DNA of 64,000 bases from Rubrivivax sp. (lineage in GTDB: Bacteria > Pseudomonadota > Gammaproteobacteria > Burkholderiales > Burkholderiaceae_C): assembly GCA_016789865.1 (NCBI GenBank), contig JAEUPC010000078.1:1-64000 (forward strand), given 5' to 3'. Below, in pieces: positions 1-9,300 of this stretch. Positions within the stretch are counted from its first letter, which is position 1; every line of letters begins with the position of its first letter. The notes beneath the pieces were generated by a model that had not been told where the DNA came from, made no database searches, and saw only the letters and a list, made by a program, of their open reading frames with translations. A program made the position numbers and the translations under genes.

Positions 1-456
1 CTCGCGCCGATCTTCGCCGTGTGGTTTGGTCTCGGCATCGGCAGCAAGGTGGCGCTGGGGGTCACACTCGTCTTCTTCATCGTCTTCTTCAACGTCTACC
101 AGGGCGTGAAGGAGGTCAGCCCGGTGGTGCTGGCCAACGCACGCATGCTGGGCGCCAGCCGAAAGCAGCTGCTGCGGCACGTGTACCTGCCCAGCGCCAC
201 GAGCTGGGTGTTCAGCTCGCTGCACACCAGCGTGGGCCTGGCCTTCGTCGGCGCGGTGGTCGGCGAATACCTCGGCAGCAGCCAGGGCGTGGGCTACCTC
301 ATCCTGCAGGCCGAAGGCACCTTCGACATCAACACGGTGATGGCCGGCATCCTGGTGCTCACCGCCTTTGCGCTGGTGCTCGACGCCGCGGTGGGCCGCA
401 TCGAGCGGCGGCTGATGAAGTGGCAGCCGCGGGTTGCCGACACCGAGCGGCTCTGA
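1..456 (+). CDS. ABC transporter permease, NitT/TauT (SsuC/TauC) family, 3' part only
   Basis: The reading frame is open from the first base, so the N-terminus lies outside the window; about 151 residues are visible. The segment has hydrophobic membrane helices and the cytoplasmic loop with the EAA-type pattern (ANARMLGASRKQLLRHVYLP) that docks on the ATPase. This loop, followed by GLAFVGAVVGEYLGSSQGVGYLI, is characteristic of permeases for taurine, alkanesulfonate, nitrate or thiamine-precursor import at the inner membrane. The substrate cannot be read from this fragment. The gene ends 30 bp before the convergent end of the acyltransferase-like gene. The family is well supported; the substrate is unknown. 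Confidence 0.85.
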   Translation, partial: LAPIFAVWFGLGIGSKVALGVTLVFFIVFFNVYQGVKEVSPVVLANARMLGASRKQLLRHVYLPSATSWVFSSLHTSVGLAFVGAVVGEYLGSSQGVGYLILQAEGTFDINTVMAGILVLTAFALVLDAAVGRIERRLMKWQPRVADTERL

Positions 457-486
457 AGGCCCGGGAGGGCTCTGCTCGGCCGCCGG

Positions 487-3174
487 TCAGATGGTGATTC
501 GCCACAGCAGCCACGCCGGCAGGCCCGCGTAGAGCGCCAGCAGGGCGGCTCGTTCCAAGCCCCGGCGCACGGCCACGGCCAGCGCGGGGCGCCACCGCGC
601 CGCCGCCAACGCACCGGCCTCGACGGCCGCGCGAAGCACCGCCGCGCACAGGGCGACCCCGACGACCCAGGCTGCCCACCACAGTGCGAAGGCGGCCGCG
701 AAAGCACCCACGCCGAAGGTCTGCAGCTCCCCCAGCGCGCCACCGTAGGCGATGTGCTGGTGCAGGCGAAAGGCCGGCACCGCCAGCAGCCCGGGCAGCA
801 GCAGGAACTTGGCCACCGGGCGCGACAGCATCCCGCGTGGCACGGCCGCGGCGCGTGCGCGCGCGAAGGCAGTGGCCCACGCCGGCGTGCGCTGCAGCGG
901 CATGGTGGCCGGCGGCGGCGCGTCGCTGGCTGCGCCCGGCAGCGGCGTGGCCGCCGCCGCCGCGCGCGCCAGCGCCTGCGCCAGTGCGAACGCCTCGATG
1001 CCGCCGAGCGCCAGCGGCCAGCGCTCGCCCGATGCGAGCCGCAGCCACGCACCGGGCACCGGCAGCGGCAGCCGCCAGGCTTCCACCGCTGCGATGTCGC
1101 GCATGGCCAACTCCGCACGCCGGCCATCGCGACGGGTCAGCACCAGCCGGTCGCCTTCGAGCACCGGGCGTGCCTCGAAGGCCCACAGCAGCAGCATCGC
1201 CGCCACCTCCGGCGCGAGGAACAGCGCCGCGAACGTGCGCAGCTGGGCCAGCGTGTTGGACATGAACGAGGTGTCGCCGAACAACACCGCCCCCGCCATC
1301 CACAGCAGGCTGCCGCGCGCCAGCAGCCGCAGCGCCGCGGCGGCCGGGCGCACGCCCCGGGGCAGCGCGACCACCTTCGCGGGCAAGGCCGCCAGCGTGG
1401 CAGCCTGCGGTTCACCAGCCGCGGCTTGCGAGCGCCGACTCGACCAGGTCACGAGCGCAAAGACGACGGCCGCCAGCGCGAGGCCCCACGCGCACGCACG
1501 CCCGACCCAGTCACCCCACGCCACCATCAGCGTGCGCGGCGGCGTGGCCACCGGCAGCTCGCCCACCACCAGCGTGCGCTCGCCCATGCGCGAGCCGGCC
1601 TGCACGCTGCCGGTGGCGTCGATCACGGCACTGAAACCGTTGGAGGTGACGCGGAACTGCGGCAGCCGCGTCTCGATGCTGCGGAAGGCAGCCACCGCCT
1701 GATGCAGCTGCGCACCCAGTGGCCGCTCGGTGAACCACGAGTCGTTGGACATCGTGAGGATCGCCGTGGCGCCCAGCCGCGCGCCTTCGAGGGCCAGGGC
1801 GCTGTCCACGGCATCGAGGCAGATCAGCGGCAGCACCGGCACCTCGCGGCCGTCGGCCAGGAAAAGCGGCATCACCCGTGCACCGTTGCCGGCGCGCCAG
1901 GTGCCGGCCCAGGGCAGCCATTCACGCAGCCACGGGCCTTCGAGCCACGCCGGCACGAACTCGGTGAGCGGAAACGGCCGCGTCTTGCGATAGAAGCCGA
2001 CGAGGCCACGGCCCGGCGCCATGAAGGCCGCGGCGTTGTACTCGCCGTGCCCGTCGCGGTCGTAGGTGCCGAAGACGAAGGGCACGCCGGCGGCGTTGAC
2101 GATGCCGGCGATCTCCTGGTCGAGCTCGGCGCCGGCTTCGCTCTTGGGGCGCGCGAAGGTGGTCGGGTACACCGTCTCCGACCACAGCACCGCATGCACG
2201 CGCTGGCGCTCGACGGCGTCATGGCTCATCGCGTAGTGCGTGTCGAGCACCTCGCGCACCACCGCGGCGGCGCTGCCGCGTTCGCGCCTCAGGCGCTCGT
2301 AGTCGACGAGGTTCGACTGCACGAGGCCCACGCGCAGCGTGGGGCCGGTCGGCGCGGGCAATGTGGCCAGCCGCGCCGCGCCGTAGGTCGCCAGCGCGGC
2401 CGGCACGAGCGCGGCAAGCACGAGCGGCGCCGCCTTCGAACGCACGCCCTGCCTGCGGCGGCCGAGAGCCACCGCGATGCCGATGTTCGCCAGCAGCAGC
2501 AGCAAGGTCAGCCCGGCCGCACCGCCGACATCGGCCGCCTGGCGCAGCAGGCGCGCGGGGTACAGGCCGTGGCCGAGGGTGTCGCCCAGCAGCTTGGGCA
2601 CGATCCACTCGGCAGCCACCCACGCGGCGGTGGCCGTCAGCAACGGCAGCGCCGGCAAGGCCGGTGGTGCCTCGCCCTGCGCGCGGCGCAACGGCGCGCG
2701 GGCCCACGCGGAGGTGATCGCCGAAGTGATCGCCGAGGGGATCGCCGAAGTGTTCGCCGAAGCGTTCACCGAGGGGATCGCCGAGGTGATCGCGTAGGTG
2801 ATCGCAAACACGAGGAACTGCGGCTGAAACAGCGGCGCGGCCAGCAGCAGGATCGCCAGCCCCGCCGCTTCGTCGATCTGCGCCAGCCGCGCGATGGCCG
2901 AGCCGAACCACGGGAACACCGCGGCCGTGAAGCCCACCGACATCGCCCACGCGTTGAGCAGCACACCGCCAAGGCCACGCGCCGCCGTGAGCGTGAGCAG
3001 CCACGGCACCAGCGCCACGAACCCGAGCGCCCAGCCGGCGCCGCCCTGCGCGTACAGGCCCGACAGCACGGCGCTGGCCGCGATGCCCAGCGGCACCCCC
3101 GCCCATGCCCCGTGGCGGTGGCTGCGCGGCGGCCGCGGCGGTTGCTCTGCCGAGCCGGGAGCGGCCGGCCTCAC
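487..3174 (-). CDS. apolipoprotein N-acyltransferase-like (Lnt family) membrane enzyme with long C-terminal extension
   Basis: 895 residues; Lnt proteins are usually about 500-550. The N-terminal third is hydrophobic. A nitrilase-fold domain follows (about 278-540) with the catalytic triad in place: E333 in WSETVYP, K397 in FYRKTRPFPLTEFVP and C452 in LICLDAVD, plus SNDSWF at 476-481. Lnt transfers an acyl chain to the N-terminal cysteine of lipoproteins in the inner membrane. From about 610 to 895 there is an extra part with hydrophobic segments near 620-665 and 785-890 that I do not recognise. Residues 122-154 are a tetrapeptide repeat (ITSA type) encoded by 12-bp DNA repeats. The GTG start overlaps the TGA of the upstream gene by four bases (GTGA), so translation is probably coupled. 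It could be a paralogue with a different acceptor rather than the housekeeping enzyme. Confidence 0.8.
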   Translation of the reverse strand: MRPAAPGSAEQPPRPPRSHRHGAWAGVPLGIAASAVLSGLYAQGGAGWALGFVALVPWLLTLTAARGLGGVLLNAWAMSVGFTAAVFPWFGSAIARLAQIDEAAGLAILLLAAPLFQPQFLVFAITYAITSAIPSVNASANTSAIPSAITSAITSAWARAPLRRAQGEAPPALPALPLLTATAAWVAAEWIVPKLLGDTLGHGLYPARLLRQAADVGGAAGLTLLLLLANIGIAVALGRRRQGVRSKAAPLVLAALVPAALATYGAARLATLPAPTGPTLRVGLVQSNLVDYERLRRERGSAAAVVREVLDTHYAMSHDAVERQRVHAVLWSETVYPTTFARPKSEAGAELDQEIAGIVNAAGVPFVFGTYDRDGHGEYNAAAFMAPGRGLVGFYRKTRPFPLTEFVPAWLEGPWLREWLPWAGTWRAGNGARVMPLFLADGREVPVLPLICLDAVDSALALEGARLGATAILTMSNDSWFTERPLGAQLHQAVAAFRSIETRLPQFRVTSNGFSAVIDATGSVQAGSRMGERTLVVGELPVATPPRTLMVAWGDWVGRACAWGLALAAVVFALVTWSSRRSQAAAGEPQAATLAALPAKVVALPRGVRPAAAALRLLARGSLLWMAGAVLFGDTSFMSNTLAQLRTFAALFLAPEVAAMLLLWAFEARPVLEGDRLVLTRRDGRRAELAMRDIAAVEAWRLPLPVPGAWLRLASGERWPLALGGIEAFALAQALARAAAAATPLPGAASDAPPPATMPLQRTPAWATAFARARAAAVPRGMLSRPVAKFLLLPGLLAVPAFRLHQHIAYGGALGELQTFGVGAFAAAFALWWAAWVVGVALCAAVLRAAVEAGALAAARWRPALAVAVRRGLERAALLALYAGLPAWLLWRITI
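2714..2809. repeat. 12-bp tandem repeat, 8 units, inside the Lnt-like gene
   Basis: Eight consecutive units of the type GTGATCGCCGAA, some diverged (GGGATCGCCGAA, GTGTTCGCCGAA, GCGTTCACCGAG). Because the unit is a multiple of three, copy-number changes would stay in frame. On the coding strand it gives a run of four-residue units such as ITSA, IPSA and NTSA between two predicted membrane segments. Confidence 0.9.
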
Positions 3175-3914
3175 TTGCCGGGTGCGAAGGGTGCGGGCGG
3201 CGCGAGCGGCGCGAGCGGCGCGGGCACGACGATGCGCCGCACCGGCAACCCCGGGGGCGCAAGCTCGGGCGGCACCACGCGGTCGGCCGGCACCGGTACC
3301 GGGCGGCCGGCGGCATCGACCGGCTGCAGATCGGGCGAGAACATCAGGATGGCCTCGATCGGCTGCCCGTCATCGGTGGCCTGGTGGTGGCGCACGTAGC
3401 CGGGCGGCAGTTCGAAGCCCTCGGGCACCGCCAGCCCGACGAGCGGCGGCCGCGTGCCCGGCGGCGAGAACGCGCCCAGGCCCGAGCGCACGCCGGCGGC
3501 ATGCAGCCGCGCGATCACCTCGGCCATCGTCGGTGTTTCTCCAGCGTTGATGAAGTCGGCGATGTCGGGCGTGAGGTCGCCGTTCGGGTCGCGGTGGCGC
3601 GGGATCTGGCGCGGTGCGGGCGCCGCGCCCTTGCCGGTGGGCGGGGCGGGCAGCGCTGCAGCCGGCATGGCTGCCGCAGTGGTGGCGGCAGGCGCCCCGG
3701 CCACGACCTCGGCGAAGGGCGCCGGCCTCGGGGCCACCGGGGCCACGGCCTGCGGCGGCGCCGGCTCGGGCTGCGAGGTCGACAGCCACCAGTAGACCGG
3801 GCCGCCGATGCCCAGCCCCAGCGCGAAAGCGACCAGCCCCAGCGTCCACCCGCCGGGTGGCGCGTCGTGGTCCGGCGGCTTCAGCGTCGGGCCTGAACGT
3901 CGCGGCCCTGCCAT
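3171..3914 (-). CDS. hypothetical single-pass membrane protein, proline/alanine rich
   Basis: 247 residues from the ATG at 3914. One membrane segment lies at about 24-43 (LGLVAFALGLGIGGPVYWWL), followed by a Pro/Ala-rich linker (about 48-100) and a conserved-looking region from about 110 (HRDPNGDLTPDIADFINAGETPTMAEVIARLHAAG, shown here as separate motifs HRDPNGDL and TMAEVIARL) to about 190, then a Pro-rich tail. The topology suggests a short cytoplasmic N-terminus and a periplasmic domain. I do not recognise a family. The gene sits between the secreted SGNH hydrolase (25 bp upstream) and the Lnt-like gene (overlapping by four bases), so the three are probably one transcript with a shared envelope role. 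The longer frame upstream runs antisense-like through the SGNH gene and was not used. Confidence 0.6.
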   Translation of the reverse strand: MAGPRRSGPTLKPPDHDAPPGGWTLGLVAFALGLGIGGPVYWWLSTSQPEPAPPQAVAPVAPRPAPFAEVVAGAPAATTAAAMPAAALPAPPTGKGAAPAPRQIPRHRDPNGDLTPDIADFINAGETPTMAEVIARLHAAGVRSGLGAFSPPGTRPPLVGLAVPEGFELPPGYVRHHQATDDGQPIEAILMFSPDLQPVDAAGRPVPVPADRVVPPELAPPGLPVRRIVVPAPLAPLAPPAPFAPGK

Positions 3915-3939
3915 GGCTTTGCCCGTTGCGCGGTGGTTG

Positions 3940-5034
3940 TCAGGGGGTGGGTGGGTTGGCCACCGACAGCGCCCAGCCCATGCGCTCGTGCCCGTAGCGG
4001 TTCCAGATGGGGCTCTTGCCGCCGGTGAACGAGGTGTAGCGCGGCGCCCCGGTGCCCGTGGTGCCGCCGAACAGGCCGGCCGTGACGGTGCCGTTGACGT
4101 AGGTGGGGTGCGTGTCGTCGGACTGGATGTAGTCGTAGCTGCTGCTGGACGAGACGAAGTGCGTGTTGGCGTCGCGCAGCGTCGGGCGCAACGTGCCGGT
4201 GATGCGCGTGACGTAGCTCGCCTCGCTTTCGCCGGCCACGTAGCGCAGCGCGTCGGAGTCGACCTGGCCGTCGCCGTTGCTGTCGTGGTCGGCACCCATG
4301 TACTGCGCAAAGCTGTCGGCGCACTGGAAGCCCTTCTGGCGCGCGTACTCGCACATCCAGTAGTTCATCGTCGCCACGCGCGGCAGGAAGATGTCGCGCA
4401 GGCTGACGGTGGCGCCGGTGGTGGCGTCGCGGCACGAGCTTTGCACGTTGTCGGCGTTGTAGCCGGGGTAGTACAGGTTGGCGATGATCTTCAGCCGCGT
4501 GCCGGCGTAGGCGTTGGCGTTGATGTAGTCCATCGCCGCGGCGACATAGGTCTTGCAGTTGTTCACCGCCGTCTGCAGGCCACTGTAGCTGCAGGTGCCG
4601 GTCTGGCTCTTGAAGCTGGAACGCGCCTGCAGGCCGTCGTTGCCGCACATCTCGAAGGTCACCACGCGCGTGTTGCTCGACTGCATGTACGAGCGTTCGG
4701 CGACGATCTTGTTGTTGTAGATGTCGGAGGCCACCGCGCCCGACTTGGCGCGGCGCACGCTCTCGATGTCGGCGTTCCACAGCGCCGAGAGGTACTCGGC
4801 GTCCACCGTCGGCGCCGCGTACTTGGCGGCGCTGGTGATCGAGCCGTTGTAGCCGGCGTAGATGGAGTCGCCGTAGGCCACCACGCGGTACTTGGTGGTG
4901 GTGCCGGTGCGGTCGATGGTCCACGAGACGTTCTGCGTTAGCGTGTTGGCGACGGCGGCCGAACCGGCCACCAGCAGCGCCAGCGCCGGCAGCCAGCGGC
5001 GCCACATGGAGCGGGCATTCACGAACACGTTCAT
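3940..5034 (-). CDS. secreted SGNH/GDSL-type hydrolase
   Basis: 364 residues from the ATG at 5034, chosen because GGAG lies about 8 bases upstream and the product then begins with a classic signal peptide (WRRWLPALALLVAGSAAVAN, cleavage near residue 29). Block I is GDS with nucleophile S57 (VVAYGDSIYAGY), block III is GND at 131-133 and block V is DDTH at 306-309, the D/H pair of the triad. Such enzymes are extracytoplasmic esterases, lipases or polysaccharide deacetylases. Residues 249-259 (DHDSNGDGQVD) form an EF-hand-like calcium loop, unusual for the family. It heads a leftward operon with a membrane protein and an Lnt-like acyltransferase. The substrate is unknown. Confidence 0.85.
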   Translation of the reverse strand: MNVFVNARSMWRRWLPALALLVAGSAAVANTLTQNVSWTIDRTGTTTKYRVVAYGDSIYAGYNGSITSAAKYAAPTVDAEYLSALWNADIESVRRAKSGAVASDIYNNKIVAERSYMQSSNTRVVTFEMCGNDGLQARSSFKSQTGTCSYSGLQTAVNNCKTYVAAAMDYINANAYAGTRLKIIANLYYPGYNADNVQSSCRDATTGATVSLRDIFLPRVATMNYWMCEYARQKGFQCADSFAQYMGADHDSNGDGQVDSDALRYVAGESEASYVTRITGTLRPTLRDANTHFVSSSSSYDYIQSDDTHPTYVNGTVTAGLFGGTTGTGAPRYTSFTGGKSPIWNRYGHERMGWALSVANPPTP

Positions 5035-5364
5035 CGGGTGTCTCCAGGCTCTTGAACTCGCCTTGGGCTGCAACGGGAGAAGGAAAAGCCAGGGGGCCAA
5101 TGGCCCATGCAGCACGGCGGCTCGGGGTTGTCGCGGCAGTGTGGACGAAAAGCTAAGGCGGGTCCAAGGCGCCGGCATCGGGGGATGCCCTCGGTCGGCG
5201 CGCGGCCACCCGCGCTTGGGGTGGATCCGTCACGGCCGGCAAGTGGGTCCATCGCAGGACCGACGCCCTCCGAAGCTGTCGCCGCACCGCGCCTTGTGGC
5301 TCCACCGGCAACTGCATAGACTGCCTCGCCCGGGGCCATGGTGGCTGCGAAGGACGAGAGAGCG
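5035..5364. other. divergent intergenic region between SGNH operon and caspase cluster
   Basis: 330 bp separate two divergent genes and must hold both promoters. I see ribosome binding sites at each end (GGAG before the leftward start, AAGGA before the rightward one). There is no convincing -35/-10 pair, operator palindrome or small gene. Confidence 0.6.
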
Positions 5365-6267
5365 ATGGCCAAGACGGCGCTGTGCATCGGCATCAACAAC
5401 TACCCGGGCACCGACCTCGACCTCGGCGGCTGCGTCAATGACGCGCACGACTGGGCCGCGCTGCTGGGCGGCCGCGGCTTCAAGGTCACCTCGCTGCTCG
5501 ACGCCGCGGCCACCAAGGCCGCGATGGCCGAAGGCATGCGCCGGCTCATCGGCGGCGCGGCCAAAGGCGACCTCGTCGTCATCACCTTCTCCGGGCATGG
5601 CACCTTCGTGCCCGACACGAGCGGCGACGAGCCCGACCGGCAGGACGAAGGCCTGTGCCCCTACGACATCCAGGCTGGCGGCGGCGCGCTCATCGACGAC
5701 GAGATCCACCAGCTGTTCGCCGCGCGCAAGCCCGGCGTGAAGCTGGTGCTCATCTCCGACAGCTGCCACTCCGGCACGGTGACCCGCACGCTGGGCAGCG
5801 AGCAGCCGGCCGACCTGCCGCGCCGGCGCTTCATGCCCTACGCAAACTGGGCTGCGCAGGGCCGGGCCACGGCACCCGCCACACCCGCCACACCCGCCAC
5901 ACCCGCCACACCCGCGGCACCCGCGGCACCCGCGGCTGCCGGCGTCGCCAAGGCCGCCAAGGTCATCGCGCGCGGGCGCCCGCCCTTCAAGCCGGCCCTG
6001 GCGGCGCACGAAGGCGACCTGCTGCTCTCGGGCTGCGAGGAAGGCCCCAACCGGTTCAGCTACGACACCCGCTTCAAGGGCCGGCCGAACGGTGCCTTCA
6101 CCTACTACGCGCTGAAGACGTTGAGCGAGGTGGAGGCGGCCAACCCGCAGGCCACCTACGCCGACTGGCACAAGGCCATCGCCAAGGCGCTGCCCACGGC
6201 CAGCCTGCCGCAGCGGCCGCAGATCGTGGGCACCGACGCGGCGAAGAACGCGCGCATCTTCGCCTGA
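5365..6267 (+). CDS. metacaspase-like caspase-fold cysteine protease (peptidase C14)
   Basis: 300 residues from the ATG at 5365, chosen over the ATG at 5338 because AAGGA lies about 10 bases upstream and MAKTALCIGINNY is the usual family beginning. The caspase p20-like fold is complete: catalytic H78 (TFSGHGT) and C134 (SDSCHSG), with the GDEPDRQDEGLCPYD segment between, typical of bacterial metacaspases that cleave after basic residues. There is no signal peptide or p10 partner, so it is cytoplasmic. A Thr-Pro-Ala repeat (near 170-190) splits off the C-terminal part (LLLSGCEEG...GAFTYYAL). It is the first gene of a rightward cluster with a CHAT/lipase giant, a DUF4062 protein and a LysM peptidase. 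A role in regulated cell death or defence is inferred from the family and neighbours. Confidence 0.88.
   Translation: MAKTALCIGINNYPGTDLDLGGCVNDAHDWAALLGGRGFKVTSLLDAAATKAAMAEGMRRLIGGAAKGDLVVITFSGHGTFVPDTSGDEPDRQDEGLCPYDIQAGGGALIDDEIHQLFAARKPGVKLVLISDSCHSGTVTRTLGSEQPADLPRRRFMPYANWAAQGRATAPATPATPATPATPAAPAAPAAAGVAKAAKVIARGRPPFKPALAAHEGDLLLSGCEEGPNRFSYDTRFKGRPNGAFTYYALKTLSEVEAANPQATYADWHKAIAKALPTASLPQRPQIVGTDAAKNARIFA
5872..5934. repeat. 9-bp tandem repeat, 7 units, in the caspase gene
   Basis: Seven units of ACACCCGCC or close variants (the last units read GCACCCGCG). They encode a (T/A)PA repeat forming a flexible linker between the caspase core and the C-terminal segment. Confidence 0.9.
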
Positions 6268-6376
6268 AGCCCGTGGGCCGCCGGCGCCCACCCCGCCTCA
6301 CCGGGGCGCCCACCGGCCAGCCCACTGGCCAAGCCGCCGGGCTGCCACCGGCGCGCCGCGCAGGAGAACCAACGAC

Positions 6377-9300
6377 ATGAGCAACGACACGAACCCCGAC
6401 GCCATCTCCCTGGCCGTGCGCGGGCGCGCGCTGGCACCGCGCCTGCCGGCGATGTTCGGTGCCGCCTCCCGCGATGCCCGCGGCGGCGACGGTGCCGGCG
6501 ACCCCTTCCTGCCGCCGAACTACCTGCGCGCCCGCTCGACCACCGACCTGGCGCCGGCCGCGCGCGGCGAGTGGACCGAGGAGCAGACGCATCGCGCCGC
6601 CGACGACGAGGTGCTGGTGCTCGAGCTGGCCGACGGCGGCGTGCTCGTCACGCACCCGGCCAACCTGCGCGAGGCGCTTCAACGCTCGCACCCCGAGGTG
6701 GTGGGCGACGGCGGCACGCTGCACCTGGACCGCCTGCGCGCCGGCGGGGCCGGCACCTCGCGGGGCCTGGGCAGCAGCCTGGGCAGCCTGGTGCAGCGCG
6801 TGTTCACCTTCGCCGCTGGCGAAGGCAAGGCGCGCGACGCCATCATCGACAAGGCGCTGGAGAAGGTGGCCGACCCGCTGCTGCTGGGCGTGAGCTGGGC
6901 CGGCACGAAGGCGCTGATGTGGGCCATCGAAGAACGCCTGGAACAGCCTGCCGGCTCGCTGCGGCGCTGGGACGGCGGCACCGGCTTCGGCACGCCGCCG
7001 GCCGGCGGTGGCGGCGGTGGCGGCGGTGGCGGCAGTGGCGGCAGCAGTGGCGGCAGTGGCGCCGAGCCGATGCTCGTCTTCGTGCACGGCACCGCCTCCA
7101 GCACGCGCGGCTCGTTCGGCGACCTGCGCGAGAGTGACCCGGCGCTGTGGCGCTCGCTCGAACGGCGCTTCACCGGCGGCATCTACGCCTTCGAGCACCG
7201 CACGCTGTCGGAGTCGCCGATCGACAACGCGCTTCAACTGGTCGCGGCACTGCCCACCGGCGCCCGCGTGAGCCTGGTCTCGCATTCGCGCGGCGGTCTG
7301 GTGGCCGACCTGCTGTGCCTCGATGGCGCCGATACCACCGGCCTGGCGACCTGCATCGCGCGCTACCGCTACCCCTTCGCCCGCACCGGCACGGCCGATG
7401 CCGCCGAGTCCGAGCGCGTGCGCCGCGAACTCGACGCCGCGCATGCCGCGCAGCGCGAGCAGCTCACACAGCTGGGCGCGCTGCTGCGTGAGCGCTCGCT
7501 CGCCATCGAGCGCTACGTGCGCGTGGCCAGCCCGGCGCGCGGCACGCGGCTGGCGGGCGGCAACTTCGATGTCTTCATCTCCGGGCTGCTCACGCTGATC
7601 GGCCAGATCCCGGTGCTGCGCGCCAGCTTCGCCTACAACGCCTTCAAGCGCGTGGTGGTCGAGATCGCGAAGAACCGCACCAGGCCGCACATGGTGCCGG
7701 GCATCGAGGCGATGCTGCCCGACAGCCCGATGGCCGGCCTGCTGCGCGCCGGCCCCGCCCGCCGCCAGGTGGAGATGGCGGTGATCGCCGGCGACATCGA
7801 CGGCGGCGGGCTGCTGCAGCGCCTGGGCACGCTGCTCACCGACACGCTGTTCTTCGACCGCGAGGACAACGACCTCGTGGTGGATACCGCCGCCATGATG
7901 GGTGGGGTGGCAGAGCACGCCGGCGCGCGCGTATTGTTCGACCGCGGCGCCGAGGTCTCGCACTTCAACTACTTCGCCAACCCGCGCACGCGCCAGGCGC
8001 TGGCCGACTGGCTGCTGGGCGGCCCGGGTGCCGCCGGCGCGGCGGTCTTCAAGCCACTGGCGGCCCCCGCCGAGAACTTCGCGCCAGCCCCGTCGCGTCG
8101 CGACGGCGTGCCCGACACCCGTCCGGTGGTGGTGCTGCTGCCCGGTGTGATGGGTTCGCACCTGGCGCTGGCCGACCCGAAGAAGGCCGGCGAGCTGGAC
8201 CGCATCTGGCTTGACCCGCTGGACATCGCCAAGGGCGGCCTGAAGTCCCTCGCGTGGGGCAAGCCGAACGTGCAGGCCGAGGAACTCTTCTCGCTCTTCT
8301 ACGGCAAGCTGGCCAATCGGCTGCAGGCCACGCACGACGTGCGCCGCTTTCCCTACGACTGGCGTCAGCCGCTGGACGTGCTGGCCGACCGGCTGGCCGC
8401 GCTGCTCGTCCCGCTGCTCGACGCGACCGAAGGCCGACCGGTGCGCCTGCTCGCGCACAGCATGGGCGGGCTGGTGGTGCGCGCGGCCATCCACAAGCAC
8501 AGCCCGGTCATGGACCGGCTGATGGCCCGCCCGGGCGCGCGTCTGGTGATGTGCGGCACGCCGCACCAGGGTGCGCACTCGATGGTCGAGAACCTCATCG
8601 GCAAGGGCGACACGCTGCGCACGCTGGTGCGGCTGGACCTCGCCAACGACATGCAGGAGGTGCTGGACATCGTCGCCGGCTTCCGCGGTGCGCTGGCGCT
8701 GCTGCCCAAGCCCGGGTTCGTGGACACCTTCCAGGGCCAGACCGAGGGGGCAGGCACGCCCGTGGGCGGCGAGTTCTTCGACTACCACTCGGCGGCCACC
8801 TGGGCCGACTTCCGCCCGCGCGTCACCGACCGCTGGTTCGGCGACGGCAAGGTCGGCCAGCCGGCACAGGAAACGCTGGAAGCCGCGGCCTGGCTGTGGC
8901 GGCAGGACGGCCGCGACACGCCCGCGCTGCCGGCCGCCTACACGCCCAACACCATCTACGTGGCCGGCGTGGCCGCGCACACGCCCTGTGGCGTGCTGCA
9001 CGACGCCAAGGGCCAGCTGCGCATGGTGGCCACCACGCGCGGCGACGGCACCGTCACCTGGGACTCCGGCCGCATCAAGGGCATCGGTTCCTTCTACTAC
9101 CTGCCCGCCGCCCACGGCGACCTGCTGGCCAAGAGCGAACACTTCGACGCGCTGATCGAGCTGCTGGCCGAGGGCCGCACCGCGCGGCTGCCCACGGCGC
9201 CGCCGGTCACCCGCGCGCTGGAAGCCGAGGCACCAACGCGCTACGACGCCGGGCCGCCGGTGGTGGCCGATGCCGATGCGGTGGCACGCATGGCGGTCGG

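Noticed and set aside
754..3399. 881-codon plus-strand open frame
   Set aside because: Antisense shadow of the Lnt-like gene with no recognisable motif.
5872..5934. CRISPR-like array
   Set aside because: The units are contiguous 9-mers without spacers and encode an in-frame TPA linker.
7006..7062. GGCGGTGGC run as a possible frameshift or slippage site
   Set aside because: The frame is open and continuous through a normal Gly/Ser linker between two recognisable domains.
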